In this document: piece by piece, positions 26,091-35,619 of the stretch
How positions within the stretch are numbered: position 1 is the stretch's first letter
Layout of the letters: every line of letters begins with the position of its first letter
Assembly: GCF_009796765.1 (NCBI RefSeq)
Contig: NZ_CP047023.1
Location: forward strand, 3,765,501 to 3,829,500
Direction of reading: 5' to 3'
DNA length: 64,000 nucleotides
Origin: Paraglaciecola sp. L3A3
Lineage (GTDB): Bacteria > Pseudomonadota > Gammaproteobacteria > Enterobacterales > Alteromonadaceae
Position numbers and translations under genes: made by a program
The notes under the pieces: generated by a model
Databases searched by the model: none
Told to the model about the DNA's origin: nothing
Seen by the model: only the letters and a program-made list of their open reading frames with translations

Positions 26091-29000
26091 ATGTACCGAC
26101 ATAAAAAACTAAGCCATAATGTTTTAAAGACGAAATTAACAAAATCATTATTTTCACTCTTCCTTATTTCTCTAATAACCCTATTAACAAGTTGTGGTGG
26201 CGGTGGAGAAGATGATGGCAGTGGTGGTGAAATTTCCCCTCAAAATAGCAAGCCAATAAGTCGTCCAGGCACAGATCAAACTGTCAATACCAATTCAGTG
26301 GTTAGTTTAAATGGCAACACAAGTTCAGATGCTGATGGTGATACATTAAGTTATCAGTGGTCATTTTCATCTTTACCTACAAATAGCAATGCCGCTTTAG
26401 ATAATACAAACTCGGTTGCCCCTAGTTTCACTGCAGATATAAGCGGTGCTTATGTACTGCAACTGGTTGTGAATGACGGCACGATAAACAGTAACACAAC
26501 TTCAATAACCATTGTCGCTTCGTCACAAAACACAGCCCCCGAGGCAAATTCAGGTAACGACCAGAATGTCACGACTGGCTCAACGGTTAATTTAAATGGT
26601 GCGGCAAGTTCAGATGCTGATGGCGATACCTTAAGTTATCAATGGTCATTTTCATCTTTACCCACAAATAGCAATGCCGCTTTAGATAATACAAACTCAG
26701 TTGCCCCTAGTTTCACTGCAGATATAAGCGGTACTTATGTACTGCAACTGGTTGTGAATGACGGCACAATAAGCAGCAATACAGCTTCAATAACCATTAC
26801 CGCGTCGTCAGTAAATACTGTACCTATTGCCAATTCAGGTAACGATCAAAATGTCACCACCGGCTCAACGGTAAACTTAAATGGTACGGTAAGTTCAGAT
26901 GATGATGGCGATACCTTAAGTTATCAGTGGGCATTTACTAGCTTACCAAGTGGCAGTAATGCCGTTCTCAATGATAACACTTTGGTGTCTCCCTCTTTTG
27001 TGGCAGATGTGACGGGTAATTATGTATTACAACTAGTAGTCAATGACGGTTTAGCTGACAGCGCCGCTGATTCAATGACGGTGACAATTAATCAAGGAAA
27101 TTCTGCACCAGTTGCTAATGCCGGCAACGATCAAAATGTTATTACTGGCTCTCTGGTAAGATTAGACGGCTCTATGAGTTCAGATGCTGATGGTGACAGT
27201 TTAACTTATAGCTGGTCGCTTGTTGTGGGTAAAAAAGGGGGTAAAACCGGTAACAAGCTAATAATTAATAACCCAACATCCGTTTCGCCAACCTTTACCG
27301 CTAGCGGAACGGGTCAGTATGCAATCAATTTAATTGTTAATGATGGCACTACCGACAGCAATACAGATTTAGTATTGATTAATGCAACTGCATCCAATGC
27401 CAATGCCAAACCCATAGCCAACGCCGGTAGTGACCAAAATGTTACCTTAAACTCGCTGGTTAATCTCAATGGCGCAGCAAGCAGTGATTTTGACGGCGAT
27501 ACGTTAAGTTATAGATGGTCATTTAGTTCATTACCTTCAGGTAGTAGTGCGGTATTTGATGATGATAAAACAGTTTCTCCCAGCTTTACCGCTGATACTG
27601 AAGGCACCTATGTTGCGCAATTAATTGTGACAGATGGAACCGAAGAGAGTGTGGCTGACTCTGTAATGATTACAGTCACTTATACTAATGCCGCACCCGT
27701 TGCTAATGCAGGTAGTTATCAAAATGTTAAGTCAAATTCATTGGTCCAACTCGATGCAAGTGCAAGCTCTGACGCCAATGGCGATGCTCTTTTTTACACT
27801 TGGGCATTTGTTTCAAAGCCAGCGGCAAGTACTGCGACTTTAGACAGTACAAGCTCAGTCAATCCCACTTTTACTGCTGATGTTGATGGCAGTTATATTT
27901 TGTCTTTAACGGTTAATGATGGCTTGTTAGACAGTCAGGCCGACAATGTGACTATTAACGTCGCAGAAGGATTGGCTCAATTGTTTTTAGAAAACAATGG
28001 CGGCACATTTAATGAAGTCGCTTTTAGCTCAAACAATACTGTAGCAGTCGCCTCAGCCTCTAATAATCTGTATACCTTAGCCACTTATAAACTTGTGGCA
28101 CCAAGTTCAGATCTGACTATCACAAACTTACAGGCAAGCGAATTAAATGGCTTGGTCATTCCATATTTTACAAACTTGGCAGAGAACGATGAAATCAACC
28201 AAAATGACGAGTTAATTTTTAGCCTAGTTACCCCATTAATTACTAACACCAGCCTTAAGCTTAGTTTTAGTTTTAGTTTCGATATTCTTGAGACAGGCGA
28301 TACATTTTCTGCTGAGTTTGAACTGAGTGCATCGGATATATTCACACCCATTGTACGTATTGAGCCAAAATATCCAACCCAAGCATTTATGGATGGAACA
28401 GAGGGATGGGTTGAACTTAGTTTTACGATTAATGAAGTCGGCGGTGTCGAAGATGTCGATGTTATTAGTGCAACCCCTAAACGGGTGTTTGACCGAGAAG
28501 CCCGTAGCGCCCTAGGAAAATGGAAGTATAAGCCTAAAATTGTAGACGGCGCTCCATTAAAAGTCTTTGGCTTAACGGTAGTTTTGGAGTTTAAGTTGGA
28601 TCCAAAACCTATTGCCAACGCCGGTAGTGATCAAAATGTAATCGTTAGTAATACAGTATTTCTTGATGGTAGTGGCAGTACCGATACCAATGGTGACAAG
28701 TTATTGTATACATGGTCGATTGTCTCTAAACCAGCAAGTAGTTATGCTTTATTGGATGACGGGACAATAAAAACCCCTAATTTTACTGCAGATATACCAG
28801 GGAATTATGTAATAAATTTAGTGGTAAATAATGGCATAGAAAATAGTATCTTAGATAGTGTGACTATTACCGCTTCGGGTGTCGCTCAAACGGGCGTGTA
28901 TATTTACAACAATAACTGTGTAGCATGTCACTCTATAGGTGTATTGAATGCACCGAAGCTTCAAAATGCCGCTGATTGGTCGCCGCGCCTTGAAAAAGGT

Positions 29001-29123
29001 TTTGATGCAGTGTGGCAAAATGCGATCGATGGTTTAGGAGCAATGCCTCTGAAAGGAGCCTGTGTAGATTGCTCTGACGATGAATTAAAAGCCGCCATTG
29101 AATATATGATTGAAGGCATTTAA
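26091..29123 (+). CDS. PKD-repeat lipoprotein with TonB C-terminal-like domain and cytochrome c
   Basis: A 1010-residue surface or periplasmic lipoprotein. The signal ends in LLTSCGGGGEDDGSGG (lipobox Cys about 35 and a Gly/Asp linker). Six PKD-type Ig-like domains of about 90 residues follow (about 50-630), each with a DQNV and SSDADGDTLSYQWSF pattern. After a linker comes a TonB-C-like energy-transducer domain (about 753-832: RIEPKYPTQAFMDGTEGWVE). A seventh PKD repeat follows, then a C-terminal cytochrome c5-like domain with heme motif CVACH (about 941-945) and a terminal GACVDCSDDEL. PKD repeats 1 and 2 are nearly identical in DNA, implying recent duplication. It is probably an electron-carrying structural protein; role unknown. 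Domain calls firm, combination unusual. Confidence 0.85.
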   Translation: MYRHKKLSHNVLKTKLTKSLFSLFLISLITLLTSCGGGGEDDGSGGEISPQNSKPISRPGTDQTVNTNSVVSLNGNTSSDADGDTLSYQWSFSSLPTNSNAALDNTNSVAPSFTADISGAYVLQLVVNDGTINSNTTSITIVASSQNTAPEANSGNDQNVTTGSTVNLNGAASSDADGDTLSYQWSFSSLPTNSNAALDNTNSVAPSFTADISGTYVLQLVVNDGTISSNTASITITASSVNTVPIANSGNDQNVTTGSTVNLNGTVSSDDDGDTLSYQWAFTSLPSGSNAVLNDNTLVSPSFVADVTGNYVLQLVVNDGLADSAADSMTVTINQGNSAPVANAGNDQNVITGSLVRLDGSMSSDADGDSLTYSWSLVVGKKGGKTGNKLIINNPTSVSPTFTASGTGQYAINLIVNDGTTDSNTDLVLINATASNANAKPIANAGSDQNVTLNSLVNLNGAASSDFDGDTLSYRWSFSSLPSGSSAVFDDDKTVSPSFTADTEGTYVAQLIVTDGTEESVADSVMITVTYTNAAPVANAGSYQNVKSNSLVQLDASASSDANGDALFYTWAFVSKPAASTATLDSTSSVNPTFTADVDGSYILSLTVNDGLLDSQADNVTINVAEGLAQLFLENNGGTFNEVAFSSNNTVAVASASNNLYTLATYKLVAPSSDLTITNLQASELNGLVIPYFTNLAENDEINQNDELIFSLVTPLITNTSLKLSFSFSFDILETGDTFSAEFELSASDIFTPIVRIEPKYPTQAFMDGTEGWVELSFTINEVGGVEDVDVISATPKRVFDREARSALGKWKYKPKIVDGAPLKVFGLTVVLEFKLDPKPIANAGSDQNVIVSNTVFLDGSGSTDTNGDKLLYTWSIVSKPASSYALLDDGTIKTPNFTADIPGNYVINLVVNNGIENSILDSVTITASGVAQTGVYIYNNNCVACHSIGVLNAPKLQNAADWSPRLEKGFDAVWQNAIDGLGAMPLKGACVDCSDDELKAAIEYMIEGI

Positions 29124-29146
29124 TTTTTTATTAATAAAACCATAAA

Positions 29147-29168
29147 AAGCCAGCAAAAATGCTGGCTT
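29147..29168. terminator. Hairpin after the PKD-cytochrome gene
   Basis: Stem AAGCCAGC pairs with GCTGGCTT around the loop AAAAAT, 23 bases after the stop codon. The plus-strand U tract is very short, while on the minus strand the stem is followed by T residues, so the direction of termination is uncertain. The next 250 bases contain dispersed CTCTGTG / CTTTGGCTTT repeat fragments (29206-29400) and no gene. Confidence 0.55.
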
Positions 29169-29423
29169 AAAAACCGTCAACTTATGCTAGAGCAGGACAT
29201 TGTATTCTCTGTGACAAGCTTTGGCTTTGTTTGATCCGTTAAACTATTCCCTACCTCCTATCTCCTAGCTACTGTTTTTTCTCTGATTCATTCTGGCTTT
29301 TAGTCTTTTCTCTGTGTAGCGCAGCCTCTGTGATCAGCTTTGGCTTTGCCTTTATCTGCTTTATTCTGCTTATTCTGCTTAGTCTGCTTTATTTTGCTCG
29401 TATCTCGCCACTGTTTTTCTGCT

Positions 29424-29648
29424 CTATTCCACCTCCCCTACACACTCCACCAGCCAGGTTTCTGCGCCGAATGTGATAGTGTCGCCATTATTGATTTTAC
29501 GGCCTTTGCGGGTTTCTACCTCTCCATTCACTAATACTTGGCCCGCCGTTATGGCTAATTTGGCTTGGCCGCCGCTTTCTACTATTCCTTCAAATTTAAG
29601 AACTTTAGCCAGTTCGGCTGGGGCTTTGGTTAATTCAATTGTGTGCAT
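29424..29648 (-). CDS. Small S4-domain RNA-binding protein (YbcJ-like)
   Basis: A 74-residue single S4 domain: ELAKVLKFEGIVESGGQAKL, then the RNA-binding turn ITAGQVLVNGEVETRKGRKI and NGDTITF. This is the size and pattern of E. coli YbcJ, thought to bind structured RNA, perhaps in ribosome assembly. The start at ATG 29648 is favoured by GGAA six bases upstream; the in-frame TTG at 29669 is not. It marks the left border of the ordinary chromosomal region. Confidence 0.88.
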   Translation of the reverse strand: MHTIELTKAPAELAKVLKFEGIVESGGQAKLAITAGQVLVNGEVETRKGRKINNGDTITFGAETWLVECVGEVE

Positions 29649-29758
29649 TGGGGTTCCGTTAGATTGCAAATAATAAGGGCCATTTAACCACAGATATGAG
29701 TGACACCTTTAGTAAAAAGATATGGGTAATCGGCACTGCTTGTACTTTTAAGCTCTAC

Positions 29759-30631
29759 TTAACTTAACCGTCCGAGGTGGTCTTGAAAAAAGTCTAAGAA
29801 AACCCGGGTTTTAATCGGTATATCTCTGCTTTGGTAAAGCACACTAAGCTGTAATGCCACAGGTGGATAAACTAACTTTAGCCGCTGCAAATTAGACTCT
29901 TTCTGACAGGTATAATCGGGGAGTTTAACCACGCCTAAGTTTTGCATGGCTGCTTCTAAACGCATACTGGGGCTAGAAAAACTCGCTCGCCCTTGCAAAG
30001 ACACGGACCGCAAGTTAGCACCATCACGAAATAACCATTGTTCTTGTTGCTCGCTCAGGATACAAGGCAAGTCATTTAATGCACTTGGCTGCAGCTCTTT
30101 ATTATTCTCAAATTCGCTACCCACAAACAGTGATTGAGGAAAACTTAATAGGGTTTTAGCGATCCAATTTGATGAGGGTAAATCCGTTTCATGAAGCACA
30201 AAGGTTAAATCATAACGATAATTATTTTCTGGCAGCAAGCCTGAATAGTGATTGCAGTTAAGTTTTATTTGCGGATAACGTTTAGCAAACTTGGTTAATA
30301 ATTCGCTAATAATAATGTTGAAAAACTCAAGGGGTAAAAGAATGTTTAATTGCCCTTTCGGCTCATTAATAAACGAACCTATCTCCTCTTCAACCTCTCG
30401 TAGTGCTTCAATATGGCTCTTGCTGGCTTGATATAATAAATGTCCACTTTCGGTTAATTGTTGTTTTCTGGTAGTGCGAATTAATAATTGGCTGCCAATG
30501 GTTTGTTCGAGCTGCACTAAATGACGACTTAATTTTGATTTGGGGATATTCAGCTGTTCAGCCGCCAGGGTAAACGACCCTGCTTCAACCAGTGACACGA
30601 ACATTGATAAGTCATCTAAACGTGTTTTCAT
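29759..30631 (-). CDS. LysR-family transcriptional regulator
   Basis: A 290-residue LysR regulator. The winged helix-turn-helix is at about residues 3-60 (FTLAAEQLNIPKSKLSRHLV recognition region), and the remainder is the two-lobed effector domain beginning GQLNILLPLEFFN. It resembles the subgroup of short LysR proteins that control redox or aromatic genes. It is divergent from a thioredoxin gene across a 104-bp spacer, the standard arrangement when a LysR protein controls its neighbour, so that thioredoxin is the likely target. The effector is unknown. Confidence 0.88.
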   Translation of the reverse strand: MKTRLDDLSMFVSLVEAGSFTLAAEQLNIPKSKLSRHLVQLEQTIGSQLLIRTTRKQQLTESGHLLYQASKSHIEALREVEEEIGSFINEPKGQLNILLPLEFFNIIISELLTKFAKRYPQIKLNCNHYSGLLPENNYRYDLTFVLHETDLPSSNWIAKTLLSFPQSLFVGSEFENNKELQPSALNDLPCILSEQQEQWLFRDGANLRSVSLQGRASFSSPSMRLEAAMQNLGVVKLPDYTCQKESNLQRLKLVYPPVALQLSVLYQSRDIPIKTRVFLDFFQDHLGRLS

Positions 30632-30735
30632 CAAGACTATTCCATTTTTGCAACAATGTTTTCTATTTAACCCATCTAATCAACAAAGATCAAGCTCGCT
30701 ATACTCCCCACTCAAATAACCCATAAGGAAAACAA

Positions 30736-31056
30736 ATGAAAAATGTAACAGAGATAGTCGGCAATGATTTTGCCACAGAAGTGGAAGCTCAACAGGGCCC
30801 AGTGCTAGTAGACTTTTTTGCCCACTGGTGTGCACCTTGTAAAGTGATATCGCCGCTTATCGAAGAAATAGCCACTGAATATGAAGCGGTAAAGGTTGTC
30901 AAAGTGGATGCCGATGAGGCGCAAGATATTATGGTTAAGTTTGGTGTGCGTAGCATTCCTACTTTATTACTATTCAATCAAGGTAAAGTTGTTGCGTCTT
31001 CGGTGGGTGCAATATCGCTACCCAAGTTGCGTGAGTTTGTGTCACAGGGTCTATAA
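30736..31056 (+). CDS. Thioredoxin with WCAPC active site
   Basis: A 106-residue thioredoxin: VLVDFFAHWCAPCKVISPLI (about 23-42) with the redox pair Cys33/Cys36, conserved IPTLLLF with its cis-Pro, and a standard terminal helix. The active site is WCAPC rather than the WCGPC of E. coli TrxA, a change known in some alternate thioredoxins, which can shift redox potential. It is probably a second thioredoxin under the divergent LysR regulator. AAGGA precedes the start. A terminator hairpin follows at 31106. Confidence 0.92.
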   Translation: MKNVTEIVGNDFATEVEAQQGPVLVDFFAHWCAPCKVISPLIEEIATEYEAVKVVKVDADEAQDIMVKFGVRSIPTLLLFNQGKVVASSVGAISLPKLREFVSQGL

Positions 31057-31105
31057 ATATTTCGAGATCTGAATTGTGATAACAAACAAAACAACTACCA
31101 GAATG

Positions 31106-31146
31106 AGACTAGCCAGGTATTGATTGGCTAGTCTGTTAGATTTTTA
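31106..31146 (+). terminator. Terminator of the thioredoxin gene
   Basis: AGACTAGCCA (31106-31115) pairs perfectly with TGGCTAGTCT (31125-31134), loop GGTATTGAT, followed by GTTAGATTTTT. Confidence 0.8.
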
Positions 31147-31705
31147 AATCTGGCGGTCTTTATCAAGTAAATTCTCATAATTATAGGTTCCTACCGTTTA
31201 GGTAGAATTAAATAGAAAGTAACAGAAACCAAAAAATAGTTAGTTTTTATCGCTTCTTAAGCGATGCCGAGGTTATCAGCTTATTTACTAAATACTGTTT
31301 AGTTAAATTTATCACTGCCCCAAGGCGATACTTTTATCTTTGCACTTTGCACAGCCATAGAGCAGTCAGCCGAAAATATATATATCCTTTTGATACCCAC
31401 TTATCTCTACATGACTAAATCTACTAAAATATCCTGTTCATTAAATACAATTTATTTTTCAATAAATTTGGCTTCATTTTAACCAACTAAGGCCTTGTCG
31501 CAACTACCTTTGCCAGATTATTAGCATATTTAAATACAATCTTGGTTGAGATAATATTTTTACTCAAGCCCGCTAACCAAATGTTTCTGTTGTCACTGCT
31601 TATTTATTCAACTGGCACATTACCTGCTTCGCAATTATTACTAAATTAAAAAATCGTAATACTTAACACATTTAACTTAACGTCAATATAACAACGGAGT
31701 ATCTA
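31147..31705. other. Leader region of the ABC transporter operon
   Basis: No gene is visible on either strand. The stretch is AT-rich and must contain the promoter of the following operon. No dispersed repeat of the left half occurs here. I could not recognise a NikR box (GTATGA-N16-TCATAC), a sigma-54 promoter or a riboswitch. Confidence 0.4.
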
Positions 31706-32674
31706 ATGATTAAACGACTGATAACGACTGTTTTTACTAGTCTTCTTTTGGCTTCATCTGCTGTAGCTGAACCTCTTAAAATTGGTTATAGCGACTGGCC
31801 TGGATGGGTCGCTTGGGAAATTGCCATCGAAAAAGACATGTTTAAAGAAGAAGGGGTCGAAGTAAAATTTGAATGGTTCGATTACGTTGCCAGTATGGAC
31901 GCCTTTGCAGCGGGTCAACTTGATGCGGTTACTATGACCAATGGTGATGCATTAGTAACAGGTGCCACAGGAGCACAAAATGTGATGATTTTGCTCAGTG
32001 ATTACTCCAACGGTAATGACATGATTGTGGGCGCGCCGGGTATTACTTCAATTAAAGCATTAAAAGGTAAAAAAGTAGGAGTTGAAATTGGTTTTGTCGG
32101 TCACTTATTGCTGCTTAATGCCTTAGAAAAACATGGTATGAGTGAAGAAGATGTTGAGTTAGTTAATGTACCCACCAATGAAACGCCACAAGTACTAGCT
32201 TCAGGGCAAGTGGATGCCATTGTTGCTTGGCAACCTAATTCAGGACAAGCGCTAAGCATGGTTGCAGGATCAAGTCGCATTTATTCATCTGCTGATGAAC
32301 CAGGTCTTATTTACGATGTATTAGCGGTTTCACCATCAAGCCTAGCTCAACGTCGGGATGAATGGCTTAAAGTGTTGAAAGTATGGAATAGAGTTGTTGC
32401 TTACTTAAAAGATGAAAAAACACGTGACGAAGCTATCTCAATTATGGCTGCTCGTGTGGGTTTATCACCCACTGAATATAAAGGTTTTATCGCTGGCACC
32501 AAAATAATGAGCGTGGCTGAGTCTATGGAGTTTGCTAAAAAAGCTGAAGGCTTTAAATCAATCTATGGTTCAACCCAAATTGCTGATGACTTTAATGTTG
32601 ACAACAAAGTCTACAAAAAAGCTCAACCTATTGAAGCTTACATTGATGTGACATTGATGGAAGAAGTTAAATAA
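31706..32674 (+). CDS. ABC transporter substrate-binding protein, NitT/TauT (SsuA/NMT1) type
   Basis: A 322-residue periplasmic binding protein. Residues 1-22 are a signal peptide (cleavage after AVA|EP). The mature protein begins [17 protein letters not shown], then [18 protein letters not shown] and [17 protein letters not shown], the pattern of the SsuA/NMT1 family that binds nitrate, taurine, sulfonates or small organic N compounds. The ligand is unknown; the neighbours (creatininase-like amidohydrolase, glutamine synthetase) point to an amide or N-heterocycle. First gene of the operon, separated from the permease by 139 bases that carry a hairpin. CGGAG precedes the start. Confidence 0.9.
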   Translation: MIKRLITTVFTSLLLASSAVAEPLKIGYSDWPGWVAWEIAIEKDMFKEEGVEVKFEWFDYVASMDAFAAGQLDAVTMTNGDALVTGATGAQNVMILLSDYSNGNDMIVGAPGITSIKALKGKKVGVEIGFVGHLLLLNALEKHGMSEEDVELVNVPTNETPQVLASGQVDAIVAWQPNSGQALSMVAGSSRIYSSADEPGLIYDVLAVSPSSLAQRRDEWLKVLKVWNRVVAYLKDEKTRDEAISIMAARVGLSPTEYKGFIAGTKIMSVAESMEFAKKAEGFKSIYGSTQIADDFNVDNKVYKKAQPIEAYIDVTLMEEVK

Positions 32675-32718
32675 ACAGTTAGAAAAACCTTGTGTTGGAT
32701 AGTTTTTATCCGGCTGTA

Positions 32719-32755
32719 CTCCCTTGATTTTCCAGACTTTAGATTATCAAGGGAG
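32719..32755 (+). promoter_or_regulatory. Intercistronic hairpin after the binding-protein gene
   Basis: CTCCCTTGAT pairs with ATCAAGGGAG across a 17-base loop. Hairpins in this place commonly protect binding-protein mRNA or partly end transcription, so the binding protein is made in excess over the permease and ATPase. There is no U tract, so stabilisation is the better guess. Confidence 0.55.
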
Positions 32756-32813
32756 CAATAAATATAAAAATCAGTACCACAAATATAGTCAATAGATGCT
32801 CAGGAAATAGATT

Positions 32814-33761
32814 ATGTCGCTTTTTACGATTAATAAAAAATTGCCACCAGGTCCTCGCTCTTCCATGGCAATACTGAGCTTTTTGTTGCCTATAGCCCTT
32901 TGGTGTGCAGTCAGTTATTTACCATTTTTGTGGCATCCACAAACCGAGATCACCGATTCAGGTTCGGTTAGTTATTTAAGAGTGGGTACCCTTGTCGACA
33001 ATGATATTTTCGAAAGTGAAGCAATAAAAGCATTAGAAGCGGGTAAAGAGTTACCACAAGGGATCCCTGCTAACCCAGTATATCTGCCTGCCCCCCATGA
33101 AGTAGCTAAAGCATTTTATACCGCTTTTACCACCGAACCCCAACGTCGTAGCGAAGAGTGGCTACATGAAAGTCTGTGGAGTAGTCTGCAGGTGATATTT
33201 TGGGGCTTTATTATTTCATCCTTATTTGGTATTCCATTGGGAATATTAGCCGGTACCTATGACTTTTTCTCTCGTTTAGTCGAACCTTTTATTGGCTTTT
33301 TTCGTTACCTACCAGCCCCAGCTTTTGGTGCGTTGGCAGTCGCTATTCTGGGGATTTACCAAGAGCCTAAAATTGCGATTATATTTATCGGCACCTTTTT
33401 TCAACAAGTATTGGTGGTGGCTAACACCACACGAAAACTCGATCCTGCTTTATTAGAGGCAGGCCAAACATTAGGCGCAACCAATCGCTCTATGCTGTTC
33501 AGAATTGTCATCCCAGGTATTTTACCTGACCTTTACAGAGACACTCGAATACTACTCGGATGGGCTTGGACCTACCTGATTGTGGCTGAATTAATTGGCA
33601 CCAGTTCAGGTATTACTTGGTTTATTACACAACAAGCTCGCTACAAAAACTTTGATAACGTATTCGCCGCCATCATCATGATCGGAATTTTAGGCTTGGC
33701 TCTAGACCTGCTATTAGCATGGTTAGGTAAAGGCTTGTTTCGTTGGCAGAAAAATCAATAG
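32814..33761 (+). CDS. ABC transporter permease, NitT/TauT type
   Basis: A 315-residue inner-membrane permease with a TM helix at about 18-37, a periplasmic segment to about 95, then a standard five- or six-helix permease core. The coupling loop (about 220-240) reads EAGQTLGATNRSMLFRIVIP, the EAA motif that contacts the ATPase. The periplasmic N-terminal insertion is longer than in SsuC. AGGA precedes the ATG. Second transporter gene, 9 bases before the ATPase gene. Confidence 0.9.
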   Translation: MSLFTINKKLPPGPRSSMAILSFLLPIALWCAVSYLPFLWHPQTEITDSGSVSYLRVGTLVDNDIFESEAIKALEAGKELPQGIPANPVYLPAPHEVAKAFYTAFTTEPQRRSEEWLHESLWSSLQVIFWGFIISSLFGIPLGILAGTYDFFSRLVEPFIGFFRYLPAPAFGALAVAILGIYQEPKIAIIFIGTFFQQVLVVANTTRKLDPALLEAGQTLGATNRSMLFRIVIPGILPDLYRDTRILLGWAWTYLIVAELIGTSSGITWFITQQARYKNFDNVFAAIIMIGILGLALDLLLAWLGKGLFRWQKNQ

Positions 33762-33770
33762 GAGTAGAAC

Positions 33771-34679
33771 ATGTCTGATTTAAATTTACCTAATTACCAG
33801 CAACAGAGCGACAGTGTAAAAGATCGTTTTGAGCGTTTAAAACAACGCCCAATTACCATGGAAGTAAAAGGCTTAAGCAAAGAATTTAATACTGCTAATG
33901 GCAAGGTCACTGCCCTTAAAGATATCAACTTAAGCATACATAAACGTGAATTTGTTTGTGTAATAGGCCCATCGGGTTGTGGTAAATCAACTCTTATTCG
34001 TATTTTGGCCGGGCTTGAAACGGCCACCTCAGGCGAGGTCTTATTAGATGGCAAAAAAGTTACTAAGCCTGGTCCTGAGCGAGGCATGGTTTTTCAGGGT
34101 TATACCTTGTTCCCTTGGTTAACTGTCAAAGAAAATATTATGTTTGGCTTGATTGAGAGTGGCAACAATAAAAATACCGCTGAATCTGAAGCTCGACAAT
34201 GGGCAGACTTAATAGGCTTATCTAAGTTTGAAAACCATTACCCAAATCAGTTATCTGGCGGCATGAAACAGCGCGTGGCGATTGCTCGGGCTCTGGCCAA
34301 CCAACCTAAAATATTATTAATGGACGAACCCTTTGGTGCACTTGATGCGCAAACTCGGGCCAAAATGCAAGCTTACTTAATGGAAATTTGGAAGAACATC
34401 GACATAACCGTATTTTTCATCACCCATGACTTAGATGAAGCGGTATTTTTAGCTGATCGTATTTTAGTACTTAAAGCCAATCCAGGTGAAATAGAAGAAT
34501 TGATTGAAGTACCGGTACCACAACCCCGTCATGTTGATCAGCTTTTGTCCCCTGAATTTTTAGCCACTAAGCAACATATCGAACAACTTATTCATCCGCC
34601 TTCAGAAGACGATGAAAACGCGCCGATGAATTTAGTTCCTATGGTCAACGTAAAATCTGATGTAGGGAGTGTTTTTTAA
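33771..34679 (+). CDS. ABC transporter ATP-binding protein, NitT/TauT type
   Basis: A 302-residue ATPase with Walker [10 protein letters not shown] (about 66-74), Q-loop FQGYTLFPW (about 106-114), signature [15 protein letters not shown] (about 162-176), Walker [13 protein letters not shown] (about 182-193) and the H-loop ITHDLDEA (about 216-223). About 30 extra residues precede the domain. All catalytic residues are present. It couples ATP hydrolysis to import through the preceding permease. Its stop shares one base with the next gene's start (TAATG). Confidence 0.93.
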   Translation: MSDLNLPNYQQQSDSVKDRFERLKQRPITMEVKGLSKEFNTANGKVTALKDINLSIHKREFVCVIGPSGCGKSTLIRILAGLETATSGEVLLDGKKVTKPGPERGMVFQGYTLFPWLTVKENIMFGLIESGNNKNTAESEARQWADLIGLSKFENHYPNQLSGGMKQRVAIARALANQPKILLMDEPFGALDAQTRAKMQAYLMEIWKNIDITVFFITHDLDEAVFLADRILVLKANPGEIEELIEVPVPQPRHVDQLLSPEFLATKQHIEQLIHPPSEDDENAPMNLVPMVNVKSDVGSVF

Positions 34680-35461
34680 TGTATGACTTACACCATATGA
34701 CTTGGCAAGAAGTCGCTAAAGCCGTGGAGTCGGGTATTCAAACAGCGGTTTTGCCAGTAGGTGCAACCGAGCAACATGGACCTCATCTTGGTTGTGGTAT
34801 GGATACATCGATTGCCCATACTCTTTGCCATGATGCCGCCGCACAATCACCGGTTATTTTGCTACCTACCCTACCTTATGGATGCTCAATTGGGCATTCA
34901 AAACGCTGGCCTGGCACTATGGCTTTAAGCCCTAAAACACTAATTGATGTAATTTGCGACATTGGTGACTGGGTGCAGTCTGCAGGTATTCGTCGTTTAG
35001 TTTTAGTCAATGGACACGTGACAAACGAAGCCCCCTTGCGTTGTGGACTTGAAATGCTGCGAGCCAAGCATGATGGCTTTATGGTTGCCGTGGCAAACAC
35101 AGCACAATTATCTGTACGGGTGAAAAAAGCCCACTTTGATGACGCTGATGATTGGCATGCAAATGATGCAGAAACTGCGCTGATGATGGCTTTACATCCA
35201 GAAATGGTCAGAGAAGACAAACTAACTGAAGCCGATGACCCAGATAGAACAGAGACATGCGTATTTAGCCATCCGGTAAATCGAACCAGTACCAATGGCG
35301 TTACAGGCAAACCTTCAGAAGCTAACAAAAACAAAGGCCAGCAACTGTATAGCTGGATGTTAGCGGACTTAACTGAATTGCTGCACAAAGCAGCGATAGA
35401 AGAAGCACCTATTAACCAAAGTTATCACCAAAGTGTGCTGTTTGGTGATACCAATCCTTAG
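34679..35461 (+). CDS. Creatininase-family amidohydrolase
   Basis: A 260-residue creatininase-fold metalloenzyme. Metal-binding and family motifs include LPVGATEQHGPHL (about 25-37), GCGMDTSIA with the metal Asp (about 39-47), LVLVNGHVTNEA (about 108-119, HGN-like with Val-Thr variation) and ADDWHANDAETALM with the metal Glu (about 157-170). The family includes creatininase, MftE and formamidopyrimidine deformylases, all acting on cyclic or linear amides with a two-metal site. It is the fourth gene of the transporter operon, overlapping it by one base, so it probably acts on the imported compound or its product. Substrate unknown. Confidence 0.85.
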   Translation: MYDLHHMTWQEVAKAVESGIQTAVLPVGATEQHGPHLGCGMDTSIAHTLCHDAAAQSPVILLPTLPYGCSIGHSKRWPGTMALSPKTLIDVICDIGDWVQSAGIRRLVLVNGHVTNEAPLRCGLEMLRAKHDGFMVAVANTAQLSVRVKKAHFDDADDWHANDAETALMMALHPEMVREDKLTEADDPDRTETCVFSHPVNRTSTNGVTGKPSEANKNKGQQLYSWMLADLTELLHKAAIEEAPINQSYHQSVLFGDTNP

Positions 35462-35619
35462 GGATTGATTATATTTCAGCACGTCATTAGCTCCCGGCGA
35501 AAATATGAGCAGAAATTGATTTTTAAATTGATTAAAAAACAAATTTTGCTTGATGATTTTTCGGCTAGCCGCCCTAACGGCTCAGCCGGGTCAATATCAT
35601 TGAAAAATAGGAAAACAAC

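Noticed and set aside
28085-28618. 177-codon minus-strand frame under the PKD-cytochrome gene
   Set aside because: It is the shadow of a well-supported gene with domain motifs on the plus strand.
34876-35388. 170-codon minus-strand frame under the creatininase-like gene
   Set aside because: Shadow frame; the plus-strand protein has conserved metal motifs.
35462-35619. Glutamine riboswitch before glnT
   Set aside because: The leader has a GC-rich hairpin (CGGCTAGCCG ... CGGCTCAGCCG) but not the conserved bases of the glnA or Downstream-peptide motifs.
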